Positions 25,227 to 33,436 of a stretch of 33,450 nucleotides of DNA are shown here, in pieces. The notes beneath the pieces were generated by a model, which saw only the letters and a list, made by a program, of their open reading frames with translations, did no database searches and was not told the origin of the DNA. A program made the position numbers and the translations under genes. The stretch comes from a virus. The stretch spans positions 1-33,450 of the IMG/VR virus record IMGVR_UViG_3300032084_002184; one strand, written 5' to 3'. How positions within the stretch are numbered: position 1 is the first letter of the stretch; every line of letters starts with the position of its first letter.

Positions 25227-27091
25227 ACTATAGCCTTTATTTTTAGTGTTCTTTGAGTGTGCATTATTTTATCAAGTAAAGCGATACCTAAAATATCGAA
25301 CTTAATAACACCTATAGATTCTAGATCTCCCATTTCGAAACCAGCGATACTTTGTTTTGTCTTAGTATCCCATAACATAGGACATATAGAGCTTAATTCG
25401 TTATTAGCGATTGCGATACCAGCAGCATGTTTAGATTGATTATATTTCGACCCTTCAAGCCTGATTGCTTGTTCAAACCTTTTTGAAAGAGGACCTTGCA
25501 ATTCTCCTTTATCATCTATATAACACCAGTCTTTTAATTTTTTAGAATTATTTTCCAAAGACCATTTGATAATGGAAGCATCTTCCATTTCCTGTAATTC
25601 GTCTGCAATTTTAGCTTCATCAGGAATATTTTTAGTTATACGATTCATTTCTTCAAAAGAAATATTACCGTATACTCTTAAAACTTCCTTCAGAGCCCCT
25701 CTACCTTTAAGTGTATTAAAAGTTATCATTTGAGAAACTTTGTCATTGCCGTATTTATCTTTAATATAATTAATGATAGATTCTCTATATTCGATAGGGA
25801 CATCTACATCAATATCGGGCATAGATATATGAGATTTAGTGTTTCTGCCTGTGTTATAGAATCTTTCGAAAATTAAATTATATTTAAGAGGATCAATTGC
25901 TGTGATACCAATCAAATAAGAAACCAAGCATCCCGCAGCACTACCCCTACCGGGACCAGGCAAACAGTTTTGAGATTTAACATATTCTACAATATCTCTG
26001 ACAATTAAAAAGTAACTTGCAAGGTTTGCAGCTTCTAGAACTTCAAATTCTTTCTTAACCCTATCTACATATATTTGATGTTTATCTTTGGGTATTATGT
26101 CTTTTATTTTTTGCTTCCAACCTATTCTACATAATTCTCGAATATATTCTATGGGGGTTTGTTTGTTTGGACATCTAAAATCTGGAAGTTGTGGAGAGAT
26201 TAATATATTGTAGTCCTCGCAAAGACTGTCTATTTTTAGAGTATTTTCTAATTCTTCCTTGTCGTGTATTTCAGACATCTCTTCAGCCGAAAGTATATAA
26301 TATTTATCGGAAGTAAAGAATGATGACAAGGGAACTTTTTCTTCATTTATTATTTTTTTTGATATTTCAGGAAGTGTTGTCTTTAAAGAACTACATAACA
26401 AAACTCTTTGATCTACAGCATCCGCCATTTCACAGTAATGAGCGTCTATAGTAGCGACTCTTTGTAAATTATTATCTATTGCTAATTGTCTTAGATTTTT
26501 ACCAATAGTTTGTTGATGGGTATTATCTGTGTCCATAAGCTGTATTTCTACATAGACATTGTCTTTACCAAATACCTCTTGCAATTGCTCAATATGTTTT
26601 AATCCTTTATCTTGCCAATTGTCTACTAAGGATTCTTTTTCGAAACTATAAATTTCATTACCTAGAGTAGAACCCGGATGTCCAGATATACATATCAAAT
26701 TCTGTTTATTTATTATTTTTTTTAATATTTGAATATCGAGTCTTGGTTTATGATAAAAATATTTTTCGTTATTAGATAAAGATACTATCTTAATCAGATC
26801 TTGCCAGCCATCATAATTTTTACAAAGGACTACGAGATGTGATAATGATTTTTTATTTTTATCTTTTATTGATGCGTCGCTATTGGTAATATACAACTCG
26901 CAACCCATAATTGGTTTGATATCATTTTTCTTCATGGTTTTATAGAAATCTACATTTCCAGATATAGTACCATGATCTGTAATAGCACAGGACTTAAAGC
27001 CTAACTTTTTACATCTTTTGGCTATTTGTTCAGGTTTGGAGAGCCCGTCCAATAAGCTATAATGACTATGCACATGTAAAGGGATGTACAT
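25223..27091 (-). CDS. dnaE: DNA polymerase III alpha, N-terminal fragment (PHP and palm)
   Basis: 622 aa from the ATG at 27091 (a TTG directly before it is not needed; TGATG overlaps the nuclease stop). The PHP domain opens with L-H-V-H-S-H-Y-S-L-L-D-G and has A-I-T-D-H-G-T-I-S-G. The palm has G-P-G-R-G-S-A-A-G-C-L-V-S-Y, the metal-binding Asp in P-D-I-D-V-D-V (about 426-430), S-K-H-A-A-G-I-A, and the third Asp in I-K-F-D-I-L-G (about 599). The protein stops 23 residues later in the linker where bacterial DnaE continues with I-P-L-D-D. It has no intein N-terminal motif. All three catalytic Asp are here; the fingers and OB fold are in 22751-24358. Confidence 0.92.
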   Translation of the reverse strand: MYIPLHVHSHYSLLDGLSKPEQIAKRCKKLGFKSCAITDHGTISGNVDFYKTMKKNDIKPIMGCELYITNSDASIKDKNKKSLSHLVVLCKNYDGWQDLIKIVSLSNNEKYFYHKPRLDIQILKKIINKQNLICISGHPGSTLGNEIYSFEKESLVDNWQDKGLKHIEQLQEVFGKDNVYVEIQLMDTDNTHQQTIGKNLRQLAIDNNLQRVATIDAHYCEMADAVDQRVLLCSSLKTTLPEISKKIINEEKVPLSSFFTSDKYYILSAEEMSEIHDKEELENTLKIDSLCEDYNILISPQLPDFRCPNKQTPIEYIRELCRIGWKQKIKDIIPKDKHQIYVDRVKKEFEVLEAANLASYFLIVRDIVEYVKSQNCLPGPGRGSAAGCLVSYLIGITAIDPLKYNLIFERFYNTGRNTKSHISMPDIDVDVPIEYRESIINYIKDKYGNDKVSQMITFNTLKGRGALKEVLRVYGNISFEEMNRITKNIPDEAKIADELQEMEDASIIKWSLENNSKKLKDWCYIDDKGELQGPLSKRFEQAIRLEGSKYNQSKHAAGIAIANNELSSICPMLWDTKTKQSIAGFEMGDLESIGVIKFDILGIALLDKIMHTQRTLKIKAIV

Positions 27092-28155
27092 CAAACTTCT
27101 CCTGGGGCTTTATATTTATCAACTGAATGTCCTGGCATGGTATAATTATCAACAACATAATTCATTCCGTTTAACTCTGTATCATGCTTGAGTTGTTCAC
27201 ATTGTGTCATAAGGCCGTCTTTAGGGCTTCTTTGCCCATCTCTGTACTCTATCATAGGCGATACTTCTGGATCATTCAAGAAAGTATTTTTACCAAAGTG
27301 ACATAATTTACTACACTTCCATGTTTTACTTAGCTTGGGTTTTGTGGTCTTCCTAATTCTATCGAATTTTTGTCTAATCATATATTCTGCATGTACGGCG
27401 TTATCTTCATTATCAAAGCATACAGAGAATGGTCCTCCGTCGTTCATAAAATTAATAGTCATAATAATATGTTTAAATTCTGGAAACAATCTATGAATAG
27501 CATAATGATATATTCTTAATTGAGGATCTTGTTCTAATTTTTCCTGTGTTTTTTCTTCACCTGTTGCCCAGTTTAATCTTCTACCTGTTTTCCAATCAAT
27601 GATTTCTAGAGTGTCCTCAGATACTTGCGTAATTAAATCAACTGTTCCTTTGATAGAAAGATTACCTTCTAATTTTTGTTGATTGTTGTCGTAAGTATAT
27701 TTTGCCCACTCTTTTTCAATAGGTATATCAAAATGTTGTTCAGCTCTAAACACATTCCTTAATCTAGGATCAAAAAGCCTATTGTTTCCCCTAAGAGTCT
27801 TGCTGACCCATTCGGTACAATCTTTTCTGTCTTTTTCATACCACTCATGATGTGTAAATTGGGATGTGTAATAGTCGTAGACGGCGTTACATAAATATAA
27901 AACATATTTATTATCAAACATATCGCATTTATCTAGGTCTATATTACCTATGATCTCATCTTCTATTGATGGTTCTTTATCTTGTATGCCTTTTTTCATT
28001 AAAGCTAATATTTCTAATACTTTATGAACTATAGTACCCTTGTCTGCTTTTTTATTTGATAAACCCCTTCTACCAAGAACATATTCGATAAAATATTGCT
28101 GCTCACACATATTATGGGTACCATACGAAGAGCTTCTGAAGTATGTAATTATAAT
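27091..28155 (-). CDS. PD-(D/E)XK nuclease, RecB/Cas4-like, probable non-AUG start
   Basis: 354 aa if begun at the ATT at 28155; 339 aa from the first ATG at 28110. The in-frame sequence upstream of that ATG reads T-Y-F-R-S-S-S-Y-G-T-H-N and joins M-C-E-Q-Q-Y-F-I-E-Y-V, the conserved N-terminal helix and first Cys of this family. No ATG, GTG or TTG precedes it in the stretch examined, but AAGGTG lies five bases before ATT 28155. Nuclease motifs: G-T-I-V-H-K-V, K-G-T-V-D-L-I, I-I-D-W-K-T-G and Q-L-R-I-Y-H-Y-A. The N-terminal Cys plus C-S-K-L-C and Q-C-E near the C-terminus could hold a 4Fe-4S cluster as in AddB/Cas4. Likely DNA end processing in recombination or replication. It overlaps the dNMP kinase end and touches the polymerase start. 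Confidence 0.85.
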   Translation of the reverse strand: MIITYFRSSSYGTHNMCEQQYFIEYVLGRRGLSNKKADKGTIVHKVLEILALMKKGIQDKEPSIEDEIIGNIDLDKCDMFDNKYVLYLCNAVYDYYTSQFTHHEWYEKDRKDCTEWVSKTLRGNNRLFDPRLRNVFRAEQHFDIPIEKEWAKYTYDNNQQKLEGNLSIKGTVDLITQVSEDTLEIIDWKTGRRLNWATGEEKTQEKLEQDPQLRIYHYAIHRLFPEFKHIIMTINFMNDGGPFSVCFDNEDNAVHAEYMIRQKFDRIRKTTKPKLSKTWKCSKLCHFGKNTFLNDPEVSPMIEYRDGQRSPKDGLMTQCEQLKHDTELNGMNYVVDNYTMPGHSVDKYKAPGEV

Positions 28156-28745
28156 GATATCACCTTTTCTTGTATGAGTAGATTGTGTATCTGTCCTTCT
28201 TTTTCTTCTATAGATAAGTTTGTATTATCTATAACTAAATCAAAGTTAGACTGATCGTAATTATTTTCATCTAAAGCACTTTCACTTGAGTGCTGTGAAT
28301 TAAAGAGATTTCTATTTAATTTAACAACTAAACCTCCTACAGACTTAACTGCTTCAACTTCGTTGGGAAATCTACAATCTGCAATTAATGCGAGATTCGG
28401 ATTTTCTTTTTCAATGAGTCTTATAGTAGAATCCGCCCAAACATTATTTTGCATAGACCTAAACACATCAGTTCCAACATACTGTAAAACTTCTCTGGCG
28501 GTCATTTCTGCATTTGTTCCAGGCCAATAGCAATTCACTAATTCATTTTTATGATCATCTGTGCCGTAGCATTGATGGCGTTTTAAACCAAAAATATCCA
28601 TACACATTTGTTTTAAAGGATCTGCGAAATTATATATTTTAGCTGTGTTGCTAGTCAATGGCGTGTCGTAAATGCTTTGTACAAATTCACACGAACTGGT
28701 TTTCCCAGATTGTTTTCTACCAGCGAAAGCTATAATTTTAAACAT
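28149..28745 (-). CDS. Deoxynucleoside monophosphate kinase
   Basis: 198 aa. The P-loop G-R-K-Q-S-G-K-T is at residues 9-16. Family landmarks follow: F-A-D-P-L-K-Q-M-C, A-R-E-V-L-Q-Y-V-G-T-D-V-F-R, W-A-D-S-T, and I-A-D-C-R-F-P-N-E-V-E-A-V with the Arg used in nucleotide binding. This is the phage-type dNMP kinase (as T4 gp1), which turns deoxynucleoside monophosphates into diphosphates to feed phage DNA synthesis. It overlaps the primase stop by eight bases. Full family length, no anomaly. Confidence 0.9.
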   Translation of the reverse strand: MFKIIAFAGRKQSGKTSSCEFVQSIYDTPLTSNTAKIYNFADPLKQMCMDIFGLKRHQCYGTDDHKNELVNCYWPGTNAEMTAREVLQYVGTDVFRSMQNNVWADSTIRLIEKENPNLALIADCRFPNEVEAVKSVGGLVVKLNRNLFNSQHSSESALDENNYDQSNFDLVIDNTNLSIEEKEGQIHNLLIQEKVISL

Positions 28746-29904
28746 TGGAAACCTCCGGTGTAATAATATTTTTAATTTCTTCTACAGTCATTTCAGCTAT
28801 ATCGTCTTTAGGTAATTCTATAGTTTTAATATTATAGGTTCTGGAACATTTTTCTTGTATTTTTTTTATACCATCTTGACCTGCTTGATCTGAATCTAAT
28901 AATACTAATAAAGACATAGCTCCAGAACAATCTAATAGCATTTTTTGCCTATCGCTTAATGATGTTCCAAAAATAGCTATTGAGTTGTGTATACCAGCCT
29001 CTTCTAATCTCCATACATTACCTGGGCTTTCAACAATTATAGCTGTGCCAGATTTCATTATATAATCTTTTGCAAACCAGATGTTGTAAAGGTGGTCTTT
29101 GGATTTAAAAGATTTATTATGTTTCCATTTAGAATGTTTCCATGCCCATTTACCATCTACACAATCGGAAGAAGGATTATGGTAATAATCGCATTTATCA
29201 CATTTTTCGTGTATACTCCTACCTGTACAACCAACCATAAATGTGTAATCTTGATTATATACCGGTACAACAATTCTATCATGCATTTCTTTATTGACAT
29301 TATCGCATAAACCGACATCATATTTATCTAGTATTTTTTCTGAGAATCCTCTATCGATATAGTATTTTGCAGGTATCTGTAGGGTCTTTCTTATCAAATT
29401 TTTTGTAACTTTACCAATAGTTTTTATTTCAGGTTGCTCTATCGTTTGAATATGTTTAATAAAATTAATTTTTTCTTTATTGACTTTTTTAACTTTGATA
29501 TCTTTAATATTTTTATTTAATATTTTAAGGGCAAATTCTAGAGTTCTATTAAATGGAAATGTTTCATCTCCTTTTTGTGACCAATTATTTTCTCTAACAG
29601 ATAAAACACCTCGTAAAAAACCTATAATAGAAGGTTGAAAGATTTCTTCACAATGATGGGTTCTACAAACCCAGTTACCACGATAATCTTCTCCTGTATG
29701 ATAAAGATTCAAAGCTGAGGGATTGTCTCCACCGTGTATAGGGCATGACATTGTTAGCATTTTATTACTTTCTTTACAGTCTAACTCAAATATTTCACAA
29801 AGAACATCCAAGTTATCGCAAAGATCATCGCATATAGCTTTAATTTCACTTTGGCTATACGAACGGTATTTCTTCTTTTGGGTCATAGTTTGTATTGTCG
29901 TCAT
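28738..29904 (-). CDS. dnaG: DnaG-type primase with extra zinc-ribbon insertion
   Basis: 388 aa. The N-terminal zinc-binding domain is C54-x2-H57, then C80 and C85 (C-R-T-H-H-C). The catalytic core has D-R-I-V-V-P-V-Y, C-T-G-R-S-I, and a TOPRIM fold with V-E-S-P-G-N and D-S-D-Q-A-G as metal ligands. Inside the core, right after C-T-G-R-S, is a second Cys group (C-D-K-C and a later D-C), a zinc ribbon not found in E. coli DnaG. There is no DnaB-binding C-terminal domain, so it is shorter than bacterial DnaG. It would make RNA primers for the lagging strand. Its start overlaps the helicase gene by about 50 bases; the ATG at 29886 is an alternative. Confidence 0.88.
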   Translation of the reverse strand: MTTIQTMTQKKKYRSYSQSEIKAICDDLCDNLDVLCEIFELDCKESNKMLTMSCPIHGGDNPSALNLYHTGEDYRGNWVCRTHHCEEIFQPSIIGFLRGVLSVRENNWSQKGDETFPFNRTLEFALKILNKNIKDIKVKKVNKEKINFIKHIQTIEQPEIKTIGKVTKNLIRKTLQIPAKYYIDRGFSEKILDKYDVGLCDNVNKEMHDRIVVPVYNQDYTFMVGCTGRSIHEKCDKCDYYHNPSSDCVDGKWAWKHSKWKHNKSFKSKDHLYNIWFAKDYIMKSGTAIIVESPGNVWRLEEAGIHNSIAIFGTSLSDRQKMLLDCSGAMSLLVLLDSDQAGQDGIKKIQEKCSRTYNIKTIELPKDDIAEMTVEEIKNIITPEVSNV

Positions 29905-31342
29905 TATTATCGTTAATCTTAAAAGTATTATTGTTAGAATTTGGGTTGTTTGACAGTTCTAGTTTTGTTTGACCTTCTGTAATTTTAGCACACCACCCTT
30001 TCATATGACAATTGATATAGTCATTGTCATCTAAACCCGCTCCATGTCTACTTGCTAAAGGTAGTAATTTTCTGTTTCCTCCTGTTGGGCCGTCTTCTGC
30101 AATCTCTTCATCTGTTTTTCTTTTAAAGATACTGAAGTTACTACACAACCATATAATTCTATCTGAACCAGAGGCAGTATCTGTGCTTTCCTTCGTAATG
30201 CCGTCACGATTTAATTGCACAAATGCTACTATGGGTAGTTTATATTTTGTGGCAAAATTATGTAATTGTGTCATCATAAAACCAAGAAGTTGGTATTCTT
30301 TAAGGTCTTGAGACATGCCTTGAGTATCCATGAGTTTTACATAATCATAAAAAATTACACAATCTTTGGCACTACCATCATCATTAAGACCAACCTCTTT
30401 TATTAACCATCTACGCATAATAGCTATCTGTTCTTCAAAAGGTTTACCAGCTATAGACTTATAATATAACTTTGTTTCTTTAAGTTCTTTTTTAGCTTCA
30501 TATATTTTAGTTTTAAGATCATTAGAGTCTTTAAATTTACCAGTTTCAATAGTAGACATATCTATTTCTGTTTTCATGGCTAGAACACGGTTTATATGAT
30601 CTTCAGTTGTCATTTCAGTATCCATATTCAATACAGGTATACCATTAGCAGCCAAAAAATGTCCCATGTTATCCGCTAAAAGTGTTTTACCCGTTTTAGG
30701 TCTAGCGGCTATAACATTAACTGTAGATTTACGCAGACCTCCGCCTATAGCTTTATCGTATGTGGGAAAACCAGTAGATAGACCCACTTGTTCTATAGGG
30801 TTATCTTCTAAATTTTGTATATATTCATCAATATGTTCACCAATAGATTCTGGTTCGTTATTATTCTCACCTAATAACTTACCTAAATCAAAAACCTTAT
30901 TCTCTGCTATATTCAGTATGTCTGTAATAGATTCAGAACCACTAATACTATCTACTTCAGTTTGTGCTGAGTGTAGCTGATCTTTAATAAGTCTAGCTAT
31001 TTCTAGTTTTCGTATCTTAATAGCAAATCTTCTTACATTAGAAGACTCTACAGGAAATACTAGAATCGCTTTAATATGCAGAGCCTCCTCCTTAGCTGTT
31101 AAAATATCCGAACAGCCAAGCTCTTGAGAAGCTGATAACAACGAAGCTAAATCTATATTAGACACCTCGGAATGTTCATAGATATGCTTGATGCAACTAA
31201 ATATTAACTGGTTGCTATCTATAGTGAAAGACGATGAAGAAATCAAGTCAGCTATATCCAAATAAGATGTTTCGCCATATCTACAAAGACCGGCCAACAC
31301 AGCTCTTTCTGCGGAGGGATCTGATAAGGTATTTTCTTTCAT
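29855..31342 (-). CDS. dnaB: DnaB-type replicative helicase
   Basis: 495 aa from the ATG at 31342 (a TTG at 31354 begins the same frame). N-terminal helical DnaB domain (S-A-E-R-A-V-L-A-G-L), linker, and RecA-fold motor: Walker A A-R-P-K-T-G-K-T (about 213-220), D-T-E-M-T catalytic Glu region, Walker B V-I-F-Y-D-Y-V-K-L-M, then A-F-V-Q-L-N-R (sensor Gln), and an R-H-G-A-G arginine-finger strand. A hexameric 5'-3' helicase at the fork, working with the primase encoded directly downstream. The C-terminal 40 residues are Asn/Asp-rich and low complexity. Confidence 0.93.
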   Translation of the reverse strand: MKENTLSDPSAERAVLAGLCRYGETSYLDIADLISSSSFTIDSNQLIFSCIKHIYEHSEVSNIDLASLLSASQELGCSDILTAKEEALHIKAILVFPVESSNVRRFAIKIRKLEIARLIKDQLHSAQTEVDSISGSESITDILNIAENKVFDLGKLLGENNNEPESIGEHIDEYIQNLEDNPIEQVGLSTGFPTYDKAIGGGLRKSTVNVIAARPKTGKTLLADNMGHFLAANGIPVLNMDTEMTTEDHINRVLAMKTEIDMSTIETGKFKDSNDLKTKIYEAKKELKETKLYYKSIAGKPFEEQIAIMRRWLIKEVGLNDDGSAKDCVIFYDYVKLMDTQGMSQDLKEYQLLGFMMTQLHNFATKYKLPIVAFVQLNRDGITKESTDTASGSDRIIWLCSNFSIFKRKTDEEIAEDGPTGGNRKLLPLASRHGAGLDDNDYINCHMKGWCAKITEGQTKLELSNNPNSNNNTFKINDNNDDNTNYDPKEEIPFV

Positions 31343-31354
31343 TTTTACTACCAA

Positions 31355-31783
31355 TTAACCTGCGTTAGAACAACATTTGTTACATTTATATCTTCCAGCA
31401 TCACCATGCAATAAACTTGCAGAAATTTCTTCTCTTTTACCACAAATTCTACACGTTGCTGTAATTTTTCTTTTTTGGGGTCTTCTTTTCATAGGCGGTT
31501 GTTGATATAGCTTTTTAGCAATCTTTGGGTCTTCCTTAAACATATTTGCCTCTGGCATGTCTAAAAATTTATTTTCTTTTGCGCTAGCGTTTTGCTTTGT
31601 TGAATGTTTAGCGTTAGCTGTTCTATGAGTTGTTTTTTTTGCAACTTTCTTTGTTGCTTTCTTACGAGTTTTTTTAGGATTATCTTTAGCAGGTTGTTCT
31701 TCTGGAAGCAATCCGCTAAGAAGCGTAATCAATTGTTTAATTTGTTCTGGATTTTTTAATAAATCATCAGGATTGATTGGCAT
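31355..31783 (-). CDS. Lys-rich protein with C-terminal zinc ribbon
   Basis: 142 aa. An acidic-hydrophobic N-terminal helix (N-P-E-Q-I-K-Q-L-I-T-L-L) is followed by a long Lys/Thr/Ala-rich linker (about 36-70) like histone H1 or phage DNA-binding tails. The C-terminus is a zinc ribbon: C-R-I-C-G and, about 24 residues later, C-N-K-C-C. It overlaps the upstream gene by 17 bases and ends 13 bases before the helicase ATG. DNA binding is likely from composition, but no function is known to me. A helicase-loading or fork role would be speculation from its position. Confidence 0.55.
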   Translation of the reverse strand: MPINPDDLLKNPEQIKQLITLLSGLLPEEQPAKDNPKKTRKKATKKVAKKTTHRTANAKHSTKQNASAKENKFLDMPEANMFKEDPKIAKKLYQQPPMKRRPQKRKITATCRICGKREEISASLLHGDAGRYKCNKCCSNAG

Positions 31784-32261
31784 TTTTCACCTTATTCCTT
31801 TGTATTGCGAGAATAATATCGGAAAGATTCTTTATACTATTCGATAAATAACTTAACCTATCCATTCTCTGTTTGGCATATTTCTGTATTTTATATAAAC
31901 TAGTGGCTTTATCGTTATTTTTTACTGCTTGGTAAAATTTTTCAATATATCCATAACCTTTATAATTGTTTAGATCTTCTGCTATAACAAGTTTAACAGA
32001 ATCTTCTGCCCAATTATGTCTAGCTATTTCACGATTTAAAGTTCTTTGAACGTGAAACGCAACTTGTCCTAATCTATACGATATTTGAGCGCAATCTTCT
32101 GGATTAAGTTTTTCTATAACATCTCTAGACATATTAAGATATTCATCTAATTCTTTACAGTTGTCAGCATTTTGAGCAACGTTAGGTAAACCCACGGAAT
32201 TTTCATATTCATCTAGGATTTGATCCCAATATTCAAGTTCTTCTTTACTAGTTTTAGGCAT
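31767..32261 (-). CDS. All-helical hypothetical protein in replication block
   Basis: 164 aa, predominantly charged and helical by composition, with segments such as S-Y-R-L-G-Q-V-A-F-H-V-Q-R-T-L-N-R-E-I-A and M-D-R-L-S-Y-L-S-N-S-I-K. No catalytic or metal motif. I recognise the general type from phage replication regions but not a function. Both ends overlap neighbouring genes, so it is part of the operon running from the RecA-like gene to the polymerase. Confidence 0.5.
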   Translation of the reverse strand: MPKTSKEELEYWDQILDEYENSVGLPNVAQNADNCKELDEYLNMSRDVIEKLNPEDCAQISYRLGQVAFHVQRTLNREIARHNWAEDSVKLVIAEDLNNYKGYGYIEKFYQAVKNNDKATSLYKIQKYAKQRMDRLSYLSNSIKNLSDIILAIQRNKVKNANQS

Positions 32262-32658
32262 TGTTAATAATCTCTAACCACTCTTCTTGTTTATTGTAAG
32301 GTAATTCTATATATGTGATATTATTAATATAGCACCACTCTTTTTTATCTCTATCTCTTTTTTGTTGTTTTAAGAAATCAATTTTACTTCTATGATAAAA
32401 AGGAATAAATTCATAATGTTGCTCTCCATGAACCTCAATACATTTTTTACTCATAGGTATAAAAAAATCCATATAAAGAGTTTCAGATTTACGTATTTGT
32501 ATCGATACTTCTTCTATAACTTGTAAAGTTGGGTATATATCTTTTAATAAATTTCTAGCAGATAAATGGAAACTGGATTTGTTGTTTAAACTACTCTTGG
32601 CGGTTAAGCCTGTTAGAGTCATATTAAACTCATTACCATCTAAACCAATAGTTTTCAT
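32254..32658 (-). CDS. Small VSR-like endonuclease-fold protein
   Basis: 134 aa. The core reads L-Y-M-D64-F-F-I-P, then C-I-E75-V-H-G-E79-Q-H81-Y, then F-Y-H-R and K-R-D-R-D-K-K, ending in a Y-I-E-L-P-Y strand. This is the phage VSR/DUF559-like nuclease layout (Asp, Glu-x-x-G-x-x-H), related to the larger endonuclease at 16747-17532 but without its DNA-binding regions. It may nick or cleave DNA in recombination or be a free-standing mobile nuclease. It sits between the RecA-like gene (ATGA overlap) and a helical unknown. EDxHD nucleases are known from introns in some phage recA genes, which makes this neighbourhood interesting. Confidence 0.6.
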   Translation of the reverse strand: MKTIGLDGNEFNMTLTGLTAKSSLNNKSSFHLSARNLLKDIYPTLQVIEEVSIQIRKSETLYMDFFIPMSKKCIEVHGEQHYEFIPFYHRSKIDFLKQQKRDRDKKEWCYINNITYIELPYNKQEEWLEIINNA

Positions 32659-33416
32659 TTTAGTCCCATGGCTTCTTTTGTCTGTAACAGTATTATATCA
32701 TATGCTTTTGGATTGTCAACAAAGAAGTTTCTAAGTTTTTCAGTTCCTTGAAATTTTTGTTTTTCTCCATCGATATCAAAACTATACCACGCTCCACCTT
32801 TAGTAATTAAACCGATATCAATAGCTAACATCATAATCTCTGTAATTTTATCTATACCAGCACCATATCTAATATATGAAGTAGTAACACCACCAGGAGG
32901 ACCTAAAGCAGAACATATTACTTGCCAATCTACTGTTTGTCCTATTTGTGTATTATCGGCGCTTAATGTCCAAGGCTTGAAGGTTTTTGCTCTCAGTTTA
33001 ATGTCTGTTTGGTAAGCTATAGCTTGACCGCTTTTCTCTTTAAATTCAGCACCATATCCTGTAGGATTACCCATTAAGTGAGTAATACCAATTACTATAT
33101 TTCTATTAACAGGAATAACATTGGCTACCTTTCTGCAAAATTTAGCCAAAAGCTTAGCACCATCTGCTCTTTGCATTTTAGACATTTCTGAAGTTATTTC
33201 AGCTTCTGTGCATAAAGCAGAATAAGAATCTATAATAACGATAGATCCCGGTTCTTCATTAATAATTCTTTCTCCGATAGATAGGTATTCCTCTCCACTA
33301 AGTATTTTACCTTCTTGAGATCCAATGATATCAAACCTATCTAAGTCTAAACCTTTAATACCTTCTAAATCCCTTTTTTTTAATCTACCCTCAATATTTA
33401 GGTAATACACATGCAT
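32655..33416 (-). CDS. RecA/UvsX-like recombinase lacking the Walker A segment
   Basis: 253 aa. It matches RecA from the strand just after the P-loop helix to the C-terminal domain: V-Y-Y-L-N-I-E-G (E9, the RecA A-E-H Glu), then I-V-I-I-D-S-Y-S-A-L (Walker B, D63), G-I-T-H-L-M-G-N-P (the N-Q-I-R region), K-S-G-Q-A-I-A-Y-Q-T-D-I-K-L-R, Y-G-A-G-I-D-K-I-T-E, and T-K-G-G-A-W-Y-S-F, then a C-terminal helical domain. The first 60-100 residues of RecA, including G-x-x-x-x-G-K-T, are not encoded here: an in-frame TAA is at 33443-33441. Shine-Dalgarno AAGGAG is 14 bases before the ATG. Either the gene is split, with the first part beyond the window, or it is interrupted. Confidence 0.8.
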   Translation of the reverse strand: MHVYYLNIEGRLKKRDLEGIKGLDLDRFDIIGSQEGKILSGEEYLSIGERIINEEPGSIVIIDSYSALCTEAEITSEMSKMQRADGAKLLAKFCRKVANVIPVNRNIVIGITHLMGNPTGYGAEFKEKSGQAIAYQTDIKLRAKTFKPWTLSADNTQIGQTVDWQVICSALGPPGGVTTSYIRYGAGIDKITEIMMLAIDIGLITKGGAWYSFDIDGEKQKFQGTEKLRNFFVDNPKAYDIILLQTKEAMGLK

Positions 33417-33430
33417 CGGTTTTTTTAAAT

Positions 33431-33436
33431 CTCCTT
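33431..33436 (-). promoter_or_regulatory. Shine-Dalgarno upstream of the RecA-like gene
   Basis: AAGGAG on the - strand, 14 bases before the ATG at 33416, longer than the usual 5-9. The bases between are ATTTAAAAAAACCG, with a run of seven A. The spacing is one reason to question whether 33416 is an ordinary start. Confidence 0.5.

Noticed and set aside
24300-25300. A split intein joining the two polymerase III alpha fragments
   Set aside because: The N-fragment ends L-K-I-K-A-I-V with no intein N-terminal Cys block, and the C-fragment starts without an H-N/C junction. The position also differs from the known cyanobacterial DnaE split site.
22751-27091. Polymerase III alpha broken by a frameshift or nonsense mutation
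   Set aside because: Two intact, overlapping genes lie between the parts and both parts have clean starts and stops in the linker, so this is a gene split, not a point mutation.
33417-33436. Programmed frameshift (A7 run after AAGGAG) joining an upstream RecA N-terminal frame
   Set aside because: Joining the frame that is open at the window edge would need a +1 shift, and only 34 upstream bases are visible. It cannot be told from an ordinary split gene.
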